Made by a program: the position numbers and the translations under genes
Shown: piece by piece, positions 1-10,593 of the stretch
Layout: every line of letters begins with the position of its first letter
How positions within the stretch are numbered: position 1 is the first letter of the stretch
Notes under the pieces: generated by a model
Database searches by the model: none
Seen by the model: the letters and a program-made list of their open reading frames with translations, nothing else
Told to the model about the DNA's origin: nothing
Assembly (NCBI GenBank): GCA_036924285.1
Contig: JAYKYS010000001.1
Coordinates: 38,439,501-38,503,500, forward strand
Length of the DNA: 64,000 bases
Origin: Asterella californica
Taxonomy: Eukaryota > Streptophyta > Marchantiopsida > Marchantiales > Aytoniaceae
Reading direction: 5' to 3'

Positions 1-477
1 GAAGAGATTGAGAAGTAGAACAAGCTCCAGAGGTCGAGGTAGTGTGTAATCGCGTGTTGAGGCAACTCCACACTGGAGTTTTGCTCGATCCAGGTCGGGC
101 ACGAGGAGCACGCAAAGGCGAGGATAGTTGATACGAGGAGTAAGTAAGTTCCCTGTGACGAGTTGAGTCTGCCGGAAGTTTTGGCGTGTCGCGGAATTGT
201 TGGTTGATTGGGTTCGAGCGTGAGTGGAGTGATCGATCTGCAAGCTTTTCTAGGTGCCAGGGATTGTATAAACTGCTCATGTGGGAAACATTCTGAAGAA
301 GCCGTTTGGGCTGGGTAAGGCAATTGGACTGGGCCTAAACATATGATATATGGAGGATTGAGAGCTCAGTTGTGCTTTTTGATTCAGTGAGTGAGCCAGA
401 TTTGAGGCGTGCTGTATCTGACATTTTAGTGTTCAGCAGGTAAGGAAGGGGCGTTGGATTGAGGTGCAGTCGAGAAG
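1..477 (+). other. 5' flank and probable 5' UTR of the metacaspase gene
   Basis: No protein gene is recognised here. The stretch lies directly upstream of the metacaspase start codon and has a balanced base composition, unlike the AT-rich DNA further on. A TATA-like string (TTGTATAAACTGC, near 264-276) lies about 200 bases before the start codon and could be the core promoter, but this is a guess from position alone. Confidence 0.3.
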
Positions 478-2148
478 ATGAAGAAGAAAGCGTTTCTCAT
501 CGGGTGCAATTACCCAGGGACTAAAGCTGAGCTGCACGGATGTGTTAACGATGTATCGAGGATGTACAAGTGTCTGACTGACCAGTTCGGATTTTCCGAG
601 GAGGATATCACTGTTATGATCGATACCGATGAACGCTCGGTTCAGCCTACTGGAGTCAATATCAAGAAGGTACTCGCACGCCTCATTGATGAGTCGGAGG
701 CCGGGGATGTACTGTTCCTGCACTACAGCGGTCACGGTACGCAGGTTCCTGCTGAAACTGGCGATGAAGAGGATGATGGCTTTGATGAAGCCATCGTTCC
801 CACTGATCTCAACCTTCTAACAGGTCTGTTTTCTCTGCAATCAATTATCCCTCTCTCCTTCGCTTTATATCGGGAGATTGCATATTAGTCTCCTGTCCGG
901 TTCTCGCCTCGATTGAATCTTGTTCTGAATGTAATTTGCAATGGCATTCGACCGTAGGAAGCAGTGGATGTTGTATCTGCTGCTCTCGATATTCTGAGTA
1001 GCATGCTATCAGGGACATTAGGCAGTCGATCTGGTAAGGAGAGTTTCACCTGGAAGATCTTCGCAGTCTTGGAATGTAGCTAACGTGGCTGCACCCGGGT
1101 TGGCAAACTCTTTCGACCGAGTTTCCTCCATGAGCGGCCACCGCAAGATCAGTTCTGTTTCTGCTGCATAGTTACAAGCCTATTATTCTCCATTCTATGG
1201 GATCTTCTGACTTTCACGTATGGAATATTGTTTTCATCAGATGACGATTTTCGACTCCTTTTCAAGAAGATCAAAGACGGAGTTAACTTCACATTTGTTT
1301 CCGACTCCTGCCACAGTGGTGGACTGATTGACCACGAAAAGGAGCAGATTGGAGGAACTGCGAGTCGAGAGTTCTCTTCGGGGCTGGGAATTCCAAGGGC
1401 AGGGGAAAGGGGATTTGATTTCAGCGGTGAGGGTGGTAATCGTCATCACCATGGACACCATCACAGTCACCACAGGCACGAGCAAGAAGAGGAGGCGGAA
1501 GAAGAAAGGGGCGAACCCGTGGAGTTCAAAAATAAGTCCCTGTCTGTTGAAACTCTAGCTGAGATGCTTGGTCAGAAAACAGGGCACGAAGTGCAACCGG
1601 GTTCAATTAGGACCAGTCTTTTCGAGTTGTTCGGAGATAATGCCAGTCCCACCGTCAAGGTCTTTGTGAACTTCATTGCTGACAAGCTGTCTGGCAATAA
1701 GACGGGAGAAGGAGGCAGTGGTAAGCATGGTATATGGGGCGCAATAGGTGGTCTGGCTGTGGACTTCCTCAAGACCAAGCTCGATGGATCGGACGATTCT
1801 AAACCAGCTCACCATTTGCCGAGTTCGGGAATTGATTTCACGGGCCATGCCGGTAAGAGGCCACAGGACCCATCCGAACGAGTGGCTGATGAGACTGGTA
1901 TACTGGTCAGCGGCTGCATGTCGAACGAGACATCTGCAGACGCAAACCCCACCGGCGACAAGGCGCAAGCATATGGAGCTTTGAGTAACGGGATCCAGAC
2001 CGTTCTGGCCAAAAAGGGAGGACCCATCTCTAACACAGAACTTGTCGTTGAGGTGCGCAAGTTGTTGAAGAAGCAAGGATTCACTCAACACCCCTGCTTG
2101 TACTGCAGTGATGTGAACGTGAATCGTCCATTCATATGTGAGTATTGA
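478..2148 (+). CDS. Type II metacaspase (cysteine protease of the plant MC4 type)
   Basis: Two exons, 478-823 and 1241-2148, join in phase across a GT-AG intron and give 417 residues, the usual length of plant type II metacaspases. The p20 region is complete. The catalytic His86 lies in HYSGHG and Cys139 in DSCHSGG, the same positions as in Arabidopsis MC4. The N-terminus ([19 protein letters not shown]) is typical. A linker of about 70 residues follows, then a p10-like region ([12 protein letters not shown], ending PFICEY). Members of this family are calcium-dependent, cut after Arg or Lys, and act in wound signalling and cell death; Lys214 in FKNKSL aligns with the known autocleavage lysine. 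Unusually, the linker holds a histidine-rich run at residues 184-195 followed by an acidic Glu-rich run. Most relatives end at FIC; a GTGAGT overlaps this point (2138-2143), so an extra intron at the very end is possible. Confidence 0.95.
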
Positions 2149-5100
2149 CAGCTTGATTGGACAATGTGATCGAAGCTTCGCCTCTGTGAACTGGAATTTC
2201 CTGATGAAGTGAAGATGTGTCGTCAAGTAGTCCAATCCAAGTTTCCTTGATACAGTGAAGAAGAGACTTTCGGGTAGATCGCATCGGTGTTGTTCTGTTT
2301 GAAGAACCTTAGTGTCCCATAGAAGGATAACCATCCTGAGACATATATACCGCTTGAAGTCTCGGTGGTGAGAATATCACCTTTTTGAACTGATTTGCAA
2401 TTTACCTGGTTTCACTTCATATTTGCTCATCTACAGAACGATGCCTTTGCTTCTATAGAAGGGTATTGTGAACTCAGTTTCATCCTTTGACCGATTCGTA
2501 GTTTCAGATGACTGGAAAAACGGAATCAAGCTACGTTCAGATTTATTCTCACATGTGACAGTTTTTGCACAAAGACTGAAGCAAAAATCATCACTGGTGG
2601 TCATATAAAAGAAATCATCACTGTTGTTCTTATCAAAATTTTGTACGTCACATCTTCTCAGTTCACACTGACTGACAGCTTTTGAGCAAGGACTGTAACA
2701 ATATTTTCTTCTGTTGTGTGTATCGATATACTTTATATATCATATCTCCCCATTCCACATGGACTGATTCTTTTAGGCGTAAGATGTTTGTTAAAAGAAA
2801 CGGACTAGCATTCGCTGAGTAGGAGAGTGTAGACTCTAAATGCAATAGCGACTGTTTTGCTTTATCACAAACGGTCATTGGTGAGGTGAGAATTGGGAGC
2901 TTTGTCGGTAAGGACATCCAGCCGTCTGTTGAGTATGCTACGTTGGTTGGTGTCATCTTACGAGGGTGTTTGCAGGTAAAATATGCTGAACTCTTTTTCT
3001 AGGGAATAAGATTAAAGTTGCAGTAGTAATTGTCATTCAAAGCTTGATCACGAGTTGCGAGCAACCGTTGCTGGGGAAGAGAGGTCTCTGACTAGCATTG
3101 TCTCGTTGCTTACTTGTAGGTCCACGTCAACCATCTGTTAATCCTTCAACTACCCCTTCTAGACCTCCAGGTGATCAGCCCGCCTGCTGTCGTATCTTGT
3201 AACGGCTTAAATTCCCGTGGATAGTACTGTACTATACTCTAACGAAATACCGAAATGCACCGAACAACATCAAATTGCCTTTGAGTAGAACTTGACCAGA
3301 TACACATACCACAATTCCGCACAGTGATCTGAGATCTTCAGAGAAAATGCCTTAGCCATGAGAAAGGAATGATGAGTAGCAACCGTTGGTACTAACGAGG
3401 AAAACAGTCGATCACTTGCAGTTGCGCTATGGCCGGTTGACGCATGTAGCGAACATTCTCCATACTCATCACTTACCTCGTATTACTGTGTTTCGTTCAC
3501 GAAACCCAACTGCCCAAGTTCACACTTCCCTCACACTCCCTTTGCTCCCATTTCTCCCTCTCTTATTAGGGAGAAAAGGAAGAAATGGAAACATGAAAAT
3601 AGAGCAAGCTATTGCTGTACAGGAATCCTAGTCAGGTAAAGAAGGCACCAAAAGCGTGTTTCTGTACAGATACCGCACGCAACTCCAAGTGTTGAACACT
3701 GAGAGCAAGGCTTTCCTGAAGAAGTTTAGAACCTACAGAAGAAGCTTCTTAGTTTCCAGGAGTTCATTGTACATTCTACGTCGCTCCCTTTTACTGGGCT
3801 GGCTATATATTGAAGTATTACTAGTTTGAGAACGAACTCAGCTGAGTTGAGAAGTGGCTAAATATTGTATCTGTGCAATTCATGACGTTCTACTTGCAGA
3901 ACAGTGTCCTTGCAGTTGAACCTTGTTAATAATATTTTCTCAGTTCGTGGCACCCACTTTAGGATCTGTTCGGAGTCAGACAACGAAAATCTGCTGCTGG
4001 GTAGTAGCAGAGAGTTGCTCCACTTCGCTGATACTCGAAAAATCCAGAATCAAACTGGACAGGACTAGCTCTGTATACTGTACTCACAGTGTGTACCATT
4101 TTAGTCCGAAGCAGGCCTGAGTACATGCTCATCCTTTCCGTTCTGATGTTGAATAGCTGCTTTCATAGATTTGACAGAGATTTTGAGCTAGAGGAGAAGA
4201 TATGCATATCATGCATATTTAATATATTCACCCTCTTCTGACTTTAATTTATTACAAAACCCTTCCGCAGGGAAGGATTAGGTAATGAATTAAACTTCAC
4301 TCTATCTCCAAGGTATTTGATCGTAGCCTCCCGGATATATGCGGTTCGAAGCGCGGTTGCCTCCACTTGCCTTATGGGTTATGTAATTTCATCCGGCATT
4401 CCAGGTTCATCTAACGTTTAATATTTATAGACTTTTGAATTATTATCTTAGCTCAACATTTTCACTTAACACGTACGTGATTTCTGATAACAAAAAACGA
4501 ACAACGGTTCCTCAGAAGTTCATGCTGCGTCCATATCATATTCTATTATATTGTCTCTGACTCAAAAGGTGCAGCAAAAGGTGTAGAATCGTACACGAGC
4601 AGTGCAGCTCGTTACTCGCCACTTTTGCTTGTCCATATCCTCGAATCCATGGCCAGTTTACTCCTGATGAATCTCAAGAGATCTAGATAAACCAGACAGG
4701 GATCACGAGTGCTTCTCACATCCTACCCATATCAGGATCTCCGTTCTATGTTTCCATATATATTGGGTAGAATATGCATTTTAGTTTAAGTCTGATTCTT
4801 CATCTCAAAAAATGAGTATCAGTGCTAGTGATGCTCTGAATCTAACTTTCTTTCTAGTATAGAAAACCTGGCGAATAAACCTCAGGTAGTATTCTCTTTA
4901 TGGAATTATAAGTTTAGTAATATAAATTTAATATCTTAACGATATTATTTCTGACTGGGTTTCTAAAATAAATATATAAGCATGGACTAAAGCGTATACA
5001 GAAGAAATATAGTCTACAAAATGAACAAATGAGTAACACCAAAGGGATGTATAAACAATTTAAGTGATTTAGAAAAGCCCAAAAATGCCTAGAGCACAGT

Positions 5101-5883
5101 GGCATACCCTCGGCATATTTTATATAGTGTGTTATATTTTATTGCACTCAAGCGTATGGCTTCCGCCCAGCGGTACTCCTTCTATAGAAGATTCAGCGTT
5201 ATGGAAAATGATGTTCAGAAATTATTAATATATATTAATATCATTTTAAATTCAAGCCCCAATATCAAATAATTATCGGTTTAAATCATTTTTGTATTAA
5301 TTACAGTCAACCATCCGAAACCAAGAAAACGTAAATAGAAACTAAAGGAAGCTGAAACTTTGAAAAGGAAACGACAATTTGAATAACGCTTAACCTTTCG
5401 AAATTACGTTGAAATTCAATATCCATTCTCCACTACAAGTAACTTATAGTCAAATCGAAGTGACGGTGCCGTTGGAGATGCTCTTATACACAATTGGAGA
5501 ACCGTACAAAAGAAGTGCAGAGCTACTCCAGATTCCAGCAGTACCACTGTATGTATGTGTGTGAGAGATGCACGTGGCTGTCGGAGTTCTCTATCTTTAT
5601 GTCGGATCCTACTTCTGATGCGGTGGCTGTCCGGCATGAGATTGCTGGACTGTCACTCGTCCTTTTGTTCCCTATATCGGGAACGAGAGGACGGTGAGAG
5701 TAAATGACCCACGTGTCAGTTCCTCGTATGTTGTAAGCAGATCCTGCACACGGTTCGTGGGTGTAAAATCCGTCAAACTGAAAGAGCTTAGGTGGCAAGG
5801 TACTCAACAACATCCCGTAGCATTCGGGTTCTCAGTTCAAGTAAACATGAAGTAGGTTGTTCGAAACCTCATCCTTAAACCAC
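2149..5883. other. Intergenic stretch, no recognised gene
   Basis: This 3.7-kb stretch becomes AT-rich beyond about 2300. It holds several short open frames (for example 3386-3631 and 3923-4120 on the plus strand) that show no recognisable domain. The region 4190-4540 belongs to a dispersed repeat listed separately. The part from 5450 to 5830 is less AT-rich and open on both strands, but I recognise no product. The first few hundred bases are probably metacaspase 3' UTR. Confidence 0.4.
4190..4540 (+). repeat. Dispersed AT-rich repeat with hairpin (family A copy)
   Basis: A hairpin at about 4246-4293 pairs ATTTATTAC..CCCTTCC with GGGAAGGATTAGGTAATGAAT. It is followed by a segment (about 4370-4540) containing GCCTTATGGGTTATGT, TTTTCACTTAACA, GATAACAAAAAA and TCAGAAGTTCATG in order. 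The same words in the same order recur at 18866-19075, and an inverted version lies at 37885-38020. This indicates an old dispersed repeat; I cannot assign it to a named family. Confidence 0.55.
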
Positions 5884-6939
5884 ACAGCTATTTACTTGAT
5901 AAGCCTTGTGCGCGCAAATATTTGCTTGATAGGCCTCGCGCGCACAATACAGTATTTGACAGGACTCTTTACCAATCAGTCGGCGATTGTCAACGTGATA
6001 TTATAGTCTGACGAAGCAGCCAGCAGGTAAGTTTAAAATGACGTCACACGAATTATGACTACATGACGTGGAGTTTCGGTTTAAGATGAGATGGAAAAAA
6101 CGAGGTGAACCAATCTAAATAACAACATGATGTTATCATATTTTCACACGTGTGAACACCCTGTCCTAAAAACCAGATCCTAAAACTCACTTAAATAACA
6201 CAAGATGTTCTTTACACTTCCCACGTGTGAAAGTCGCAAGTGCGGATTCCGGGTTCAGAATTGTCGTTTAACATCGGAATTTGAACTAAAAAACGGACCA
6301 ATGAATAACATCAGGTTGTTATTAATTTTAGGCAATCTGGACCTTCCAGTAACATCTAATTGTTATTATTTTGGACCCTAAACCTCCGCAACGCAATTCT
6401 GGTGCGTTGCGGAGGCCCTCCCGGTATTTCATTCCGATCACCCAAACAAATGACAACATGTTGTTATTAACAGTTCTGATAAACCATATTAATATCATCA
6501 TGTTGTTATTAAAGATGCCGGATTGTTGAGTTCAAATTCCGATGTTTAACGACAATTCTGAACCCGTACTTCGCATGTGCGAGGTTCACACGCGGAAGTG
6601 TAAATAACAACAAGTTGTTATGTAAGTGGAGTTTTAGTATCAGGTTTTTAGGACAGGGTGTTCACACGTATGAAAATATAAATAACACCATGTCGTTATT
6701 AGAGATCTACACCTCGTCCGTTCCACGTCATTCTAAAACGAAACTCCACGCCATGCAGTCATAATTCGAGCCACGTCACCCTAAACCTACCTGTTGGCTG
6801 TCTCATCAGACTATAGTACCACGTTGGTAATCACCGACTGACTGTGATCGGTAAGAGGTCCTGTCAAGTACTGTATTGTGCGCGAGAGACCTGTCAAGCA
6901 AGTATTTGCGCACATAGGGCCTGTCAAGTAAATAGCTGT
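5884..6939. mobile_element. Foldback (long terminal inverted repeat) element, 1,056 bp, non-autonomous
   Basis: The element begins ACAGCTATTTACTTGA and ends with the inverse of that sequence. Immediate flanks carry the same 7 bases, AAACCAC (5877-5883 and 6940-6946), a target-site duplication. The two arms match as inverted repeats along nearly their whole length: for example, GGGTTCAGAATTGTCG followed by AACATCGGAATTTGAACT lies near 6250-6290 and returns inverted near 6525-6570. The centre is a perfect 13-bp stem (6383-6395 with 6403-6415, loop of 7). The element could therefore fold end to end into one giant hairpin. It has no coding capacity, so it would need a transposase from elsewhere. 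Long inverted repeats and a target duplication of this size suggest a Mutator-like or foldback family, but the superfamily is an inference. Confidence 0.85.
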
Positions 6940-6946
6940 AAACCAC

Positions 6947-7535
6947 AAGTAGAGGTATAAAAGACCTAACTTCGCAGGCGGCATACTTTTTCACTATGTC
7001 CAAGGCCTCAGTCGAGTTGCCTGACTCAAAAGTGCTCGCTGTGTAATTTTAGGGTCATGATAACGCGAGGGGTAAGTGATTATAATAAAATATGTTGAAT
7101 AGTAAAATATTTCAAAATTTAAAATTAAAATATATTTAGAATATTTTTTACGATTCTCAATGATCCGATATTCACTTGATAATTGTGAAGCAGTCCGTAT
7201 TCCTCCTGAGCTCATCATGGATTCATCTTGAAGTCCTTTCTCTTGTGATCATTTCGCTACCTAGATCACAACGTTTGATCACGTACTGCAATGGCAACTG
7301 CGTTGCGCAAATCTCTCAGGAGCCCCCCACCCGTGCCAAACTTACTTAGCAAAAGTTAAAAGTGATTAGCAGTGAGATCTCCACCGCTAATATATTGGAA
7401 CTTGTGGTTTAAGAAAACACGCGACGCAATGAATAGTCAACGAATGAAAAGACGTCATCAATCCTTACAAGAGAAAGAAGTACAAGAAGGGCCAAGCAAC
7501 CAAAGAAAGAATAACACCGGGGCTAAGCAACGCTA
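6947..7535. other. Intergenic, AT-rich, no gene seen
   Basis: This lies between the foldback element and the retroelement relic. It contains an AT-rich patch (7075-7150). No coding signal is recognised. The end nearest 7535 may be the untranslated 3' tail of the minus-strand retroelement relic. Confidence 0.3.
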
Positions 7536-9274
7536 TTAGTAGTCACCTATCATCTTTAAAATATCACACATCAGTAAGTCAAAACTCTTGCATACAACAG
7601 GTGCACGTGAAGTAGCATCGCCTACTGCAATTGCACTCTTGTGGACCGCATCTGCTAAAGCTCTTTGTAGAGCAAGAGAAACTCGTTGTCTAAAAACCGT
7701 AGTGCAAAAGAAAGGAAAGTGATACCCATGGGTGCTCTCATGGTAGACTTTGACACAATCGCGAATCAAAACATCGAACTCCGGAGCTGGAGATCCGTAT
7801 ATATCCAAGGCTAAGGAGATGAAGTGATGTCTCACCTTCATACTCTTATACTTGGTCACCTTCGCTGCTGCCGTCACGCATGCAATCCATCTTGAGAGAT
7901 GGGTGATCACCTGTGCCGTCACTGAGTCCCATGTCGGGTCCGTGAAAACCACGTGTGCCATTGAGACTTGATCCTCCTTCATCATGTATATGTCAGTTCT
8001 CATTGATCCTCCGTCTGAAAGGTATATCAATGCTCTCTCCACGTCATGTAATCGCTCTCTCGTGCTAAGACAAACACGATGTCTCTAATGACATCGTGGG
8101 TAGCTATCCGCTCTCCATCGTAAGGACAGCGAGTAAAGTGTCAACCCGAGATGTCGAGCGAGATATCGCACTCGTAGACGAACAGTACCGAAGCAACAGA
8201 GTGGACCAAGGCTAAGCAGAACCTCATCGCTGTAGAGAAAATAGTCGATGCGAGTCGAAACTCTAATGCAAGGTCGAGTTATGAGCCAAGAGCTTGCGCC
8301 CCTTGTCCGAACAAGAGCGGAGTCGAGCTCTAGTATCCCGTGAGATGGAAAGATCAACTAAGAGTGCATGAAGAACTTGCTGGAAGTGGTGTCCTTTCAG
8401 AGACGAATGTAGTCCGTGAGATTCATCAGTAGCTAGGGTATCGAATCAGAGGTGTGCTTCACGTGCCTCAAGAGTCAAACTATCTCTTGTCTCACGAAGA
8501 CATATCTATAGTGGATAAGAATCATACTCCATCTCTATTACATAGCTCTCCAGAGTAGGTCTATCTAGGACAAGAAAACAACAAAAGTGTTGAGAAGACC
8601 CAACTATCCAAAAAGGCTGCAGGAGCAGTCTCCTCCATGGATAATAAATCCATCCAACCACATGATATCGGCAAAGATGTCTGCCTACGTGCGAGAGGTC
8701 ATGCCACACAGTCAAAGGTCTCCGATTTTACGATGTCACAAAAAATCTCCATGATCCTCTTATCAAACTCTCTAAGGTGCGAGATGAAGATAGAAGATGG
8801 AAGTACTATGCGGAGTAAGTAACCCAGACGACGTGCAATTGAAGAGGAAAGGATACCAAATGCAACATGTGGGTCTTCTAACATAAGAAGATCCTCGATA
8901 TGCAAAACGTCCTCTGCCAGGACAACATCTAAGAATCGGGAGATGAAGTTTTCTGTACCCATCGGTACTCAGAGAATACGTAAACCATCTCTATGTGTAA
9001 CAAATTCCTCCGTGAGATAGAGGTCAGACGTTATACGTATAAGAGACCAAGTCTTACACTTTGACACCTTCACTCTCCGTCCTATCAAGATCAATTGAGA
9101 GACGAAGTGATCAAAGACATCACAGACTTGATCCGTCGGACCTTCGATATGCGTGTCATCAACTAGAGATGAAAAACACAACTTGAATAAACTAGAGATA
9201 GATTGACACAAATCTCTTTTTAGCTTCTTGCCGCAGTTGTGTACGACGACATCTGCATTAAGTTTTAGCTTCAC
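7536..9274 (-). mobile_element. Degraded non-LTR-like retroelement (reverse transcriptase and C-terminal nuclease-like part)
   Basis: Three minus-strand frames line up in the order of a retroelement protein. At 9274-8969, SSLVDDTHIEGPTDQVCDVF followed by an IGRRVKVSKCKTWS stretch has the VDD box and the following helix-Gly-Lys-Cys pattern of a reverse transcriptase palm. At 8962-8699 comes a region with HVAFGILSSSIARR, typical of the part after the palm. At 8042-7536, GSMRTDIYMMKEDQVSMAHVVFTDP looks like the D...DVVVTDP core of a PD-(D/E)XK-type nuclease, followed by FRQRVSLALQRALADA. The zone 8085-8699 is broken across frames. The fingers domain and everything 5' of it are missing. It is a dead copy; the exact clade is uncertain. 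Confidence 0.65.
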
Positions 9275-9969
9275 AATAGATGTATATTCCAGACCTCGAA
9301 ATGCGATGCAATGCTTTGGTCAGACTCAGAGACGCGAGCGACGCTCATACCGGTTGCATTTGATGCAGAAACCTCTCACGAGTACCACGCAAACCGGCCG
9401 GGATGGTCCACATTTAAACATATTCAGAACCATCCATGGGGTCTAAGCAAGAAATTGAAACCCGCTCCTGTGATCGACTGATGCAAAATACTGGAGAAAT
9501 TCGAGAGCGGAGGATGGGTGTATCCAGCCCACTAGCCCAGTGTGATTTTCGGATCTACACTCAGCACCATAGGATTGCCTCTATATATTGGTACCACCGA
9601 TCATCCAAGCACACACCACCAAAGAGAGAAAATTGCTGAAGCAGCACATGATACACCTCGTGCATCTGACATTTGTGACTCGCTCCGCTCTCTGTAAGAG
9701 ATCATTAAAGAATCAAGTGTGGTATTTTGTTACACTTTGCGCATTTCACATCCACCTCGAGATGATGGTTGGAGAAATTCCGAACTACCTTAAAGAACGA
9801 ACATCATGTTCCACTCCACGAGGAAAAATTTCTTATATTTCAAGTCAAAAAATCTAAAAAATCTGTAGTAAACTATGCACAAATGCATAGCAAAAAAGAA
9901 TATTCTTTTCTCTCGTAGTGTACTTTACATTATCCACATCAGATAGCCAACCATTGATAGAGTTCCTAT
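9275..9969. other. No recognised gene; probably 5' remains of the retroelement relic
   Basis: The composition to about 9650 matches the retroelement relic next door, so this may be its decayed upstream portion read on the minus strand. Short open frames exist on the plus strand (9228-9857) but have no recognisable domain. Beyond 9800 the DNA turns AT-rich. Confidence 0.3.
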
Positions 9970-10320
9970 GGTTACCATGGCTACTTGTATGACACTGGAG
10001 GTTTAAACTCCAGTATGACTACAAGTGCTCTTGGTAACCAAATTGAAGACTTTGTTTTGCAGGTTTGCTTTCAGATAACTAAGAAATATAACCTTTATAT
10101 ATGTTTCGGATGGTTAATTTTTTATTTGTAAAATAAAGAAACAAATTAGAACTATTCAGTAGCTTTACAAGTTATGATTCATCTCAAACAAACTACTTAG
10201 TATCGACAAAGAAATGTTAAGATGAAGATTTCAGGATTCCTTGGAACAAAAAGAAATATTTTCTTCACACTCAAACAACAATATGAAGAAAAAAATATTC
10301 TCTTTCATGCTTTTATACTC
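9970..10320 (+). repeat. Dispersed repeat family B, copy 1, with terminal hairpin
   Basis: A long imperfect hairpin at 9970-10039 pairs GGTTACCATGGCTACTTGTA with its inverse ending TTGGTAACC, around a GTTTAAA loop. Its right arm reads TATGACTACAAGTGCTCT and runs into an AT-rich body with TTTTGCAGGTTTGCTTTCAG, CTACTTAGTATCGACA and GAAATGTTAAGATGAAGATT. The same words in the same order occur at 38117-38370, and a more diverged copy starts at 19086. All three copies point the same way. Confidence 0.65.
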
Positions 10321-10593
10321 TTATCCGAAATGGAATCTAATGGAATGGGAATAACACAAAAATAAAGTAGTCAGTGCAAGGCAACTGAAGCCCAGATAGA
10401 TGACAGGGTGTACGGATTCCATGAACTGCAGTATCTTATGGCGTAATTCACAATGCAGTTCGGCGCAGTCGCAGTTAGCGTACGTTTTCCCATCCTGGAG
10501 TCTTTCAAGTATTTCCTGTGATGGCCTCTTCGCGCACCGGTAAAACACTATATATGCATGCAATACAAGATAAAAAGAAATAAAATTTAACAA
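10321..10593 (-). other. Unrecognised 90-residue open frame, possible orphan exon
   Basis: The part from about 10330 to 10530 is clearly richer in G and C than its AT-rich surroundings. Read on the minus strand it gives a frame with clustered cysteines (NCDCAELHCELRHK) followed by a hydrophobic stretch (VIYLGFSCLALTTLFLCY) that could span a membrane. A Cys cluster before a last membrane helix recalls the end of tetraspanin-like proteins, but the match is too weak to name it. No neighbouring exons were found. It may be a stray exon captured by a mobile element, or chance. Confidence 0.2.
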
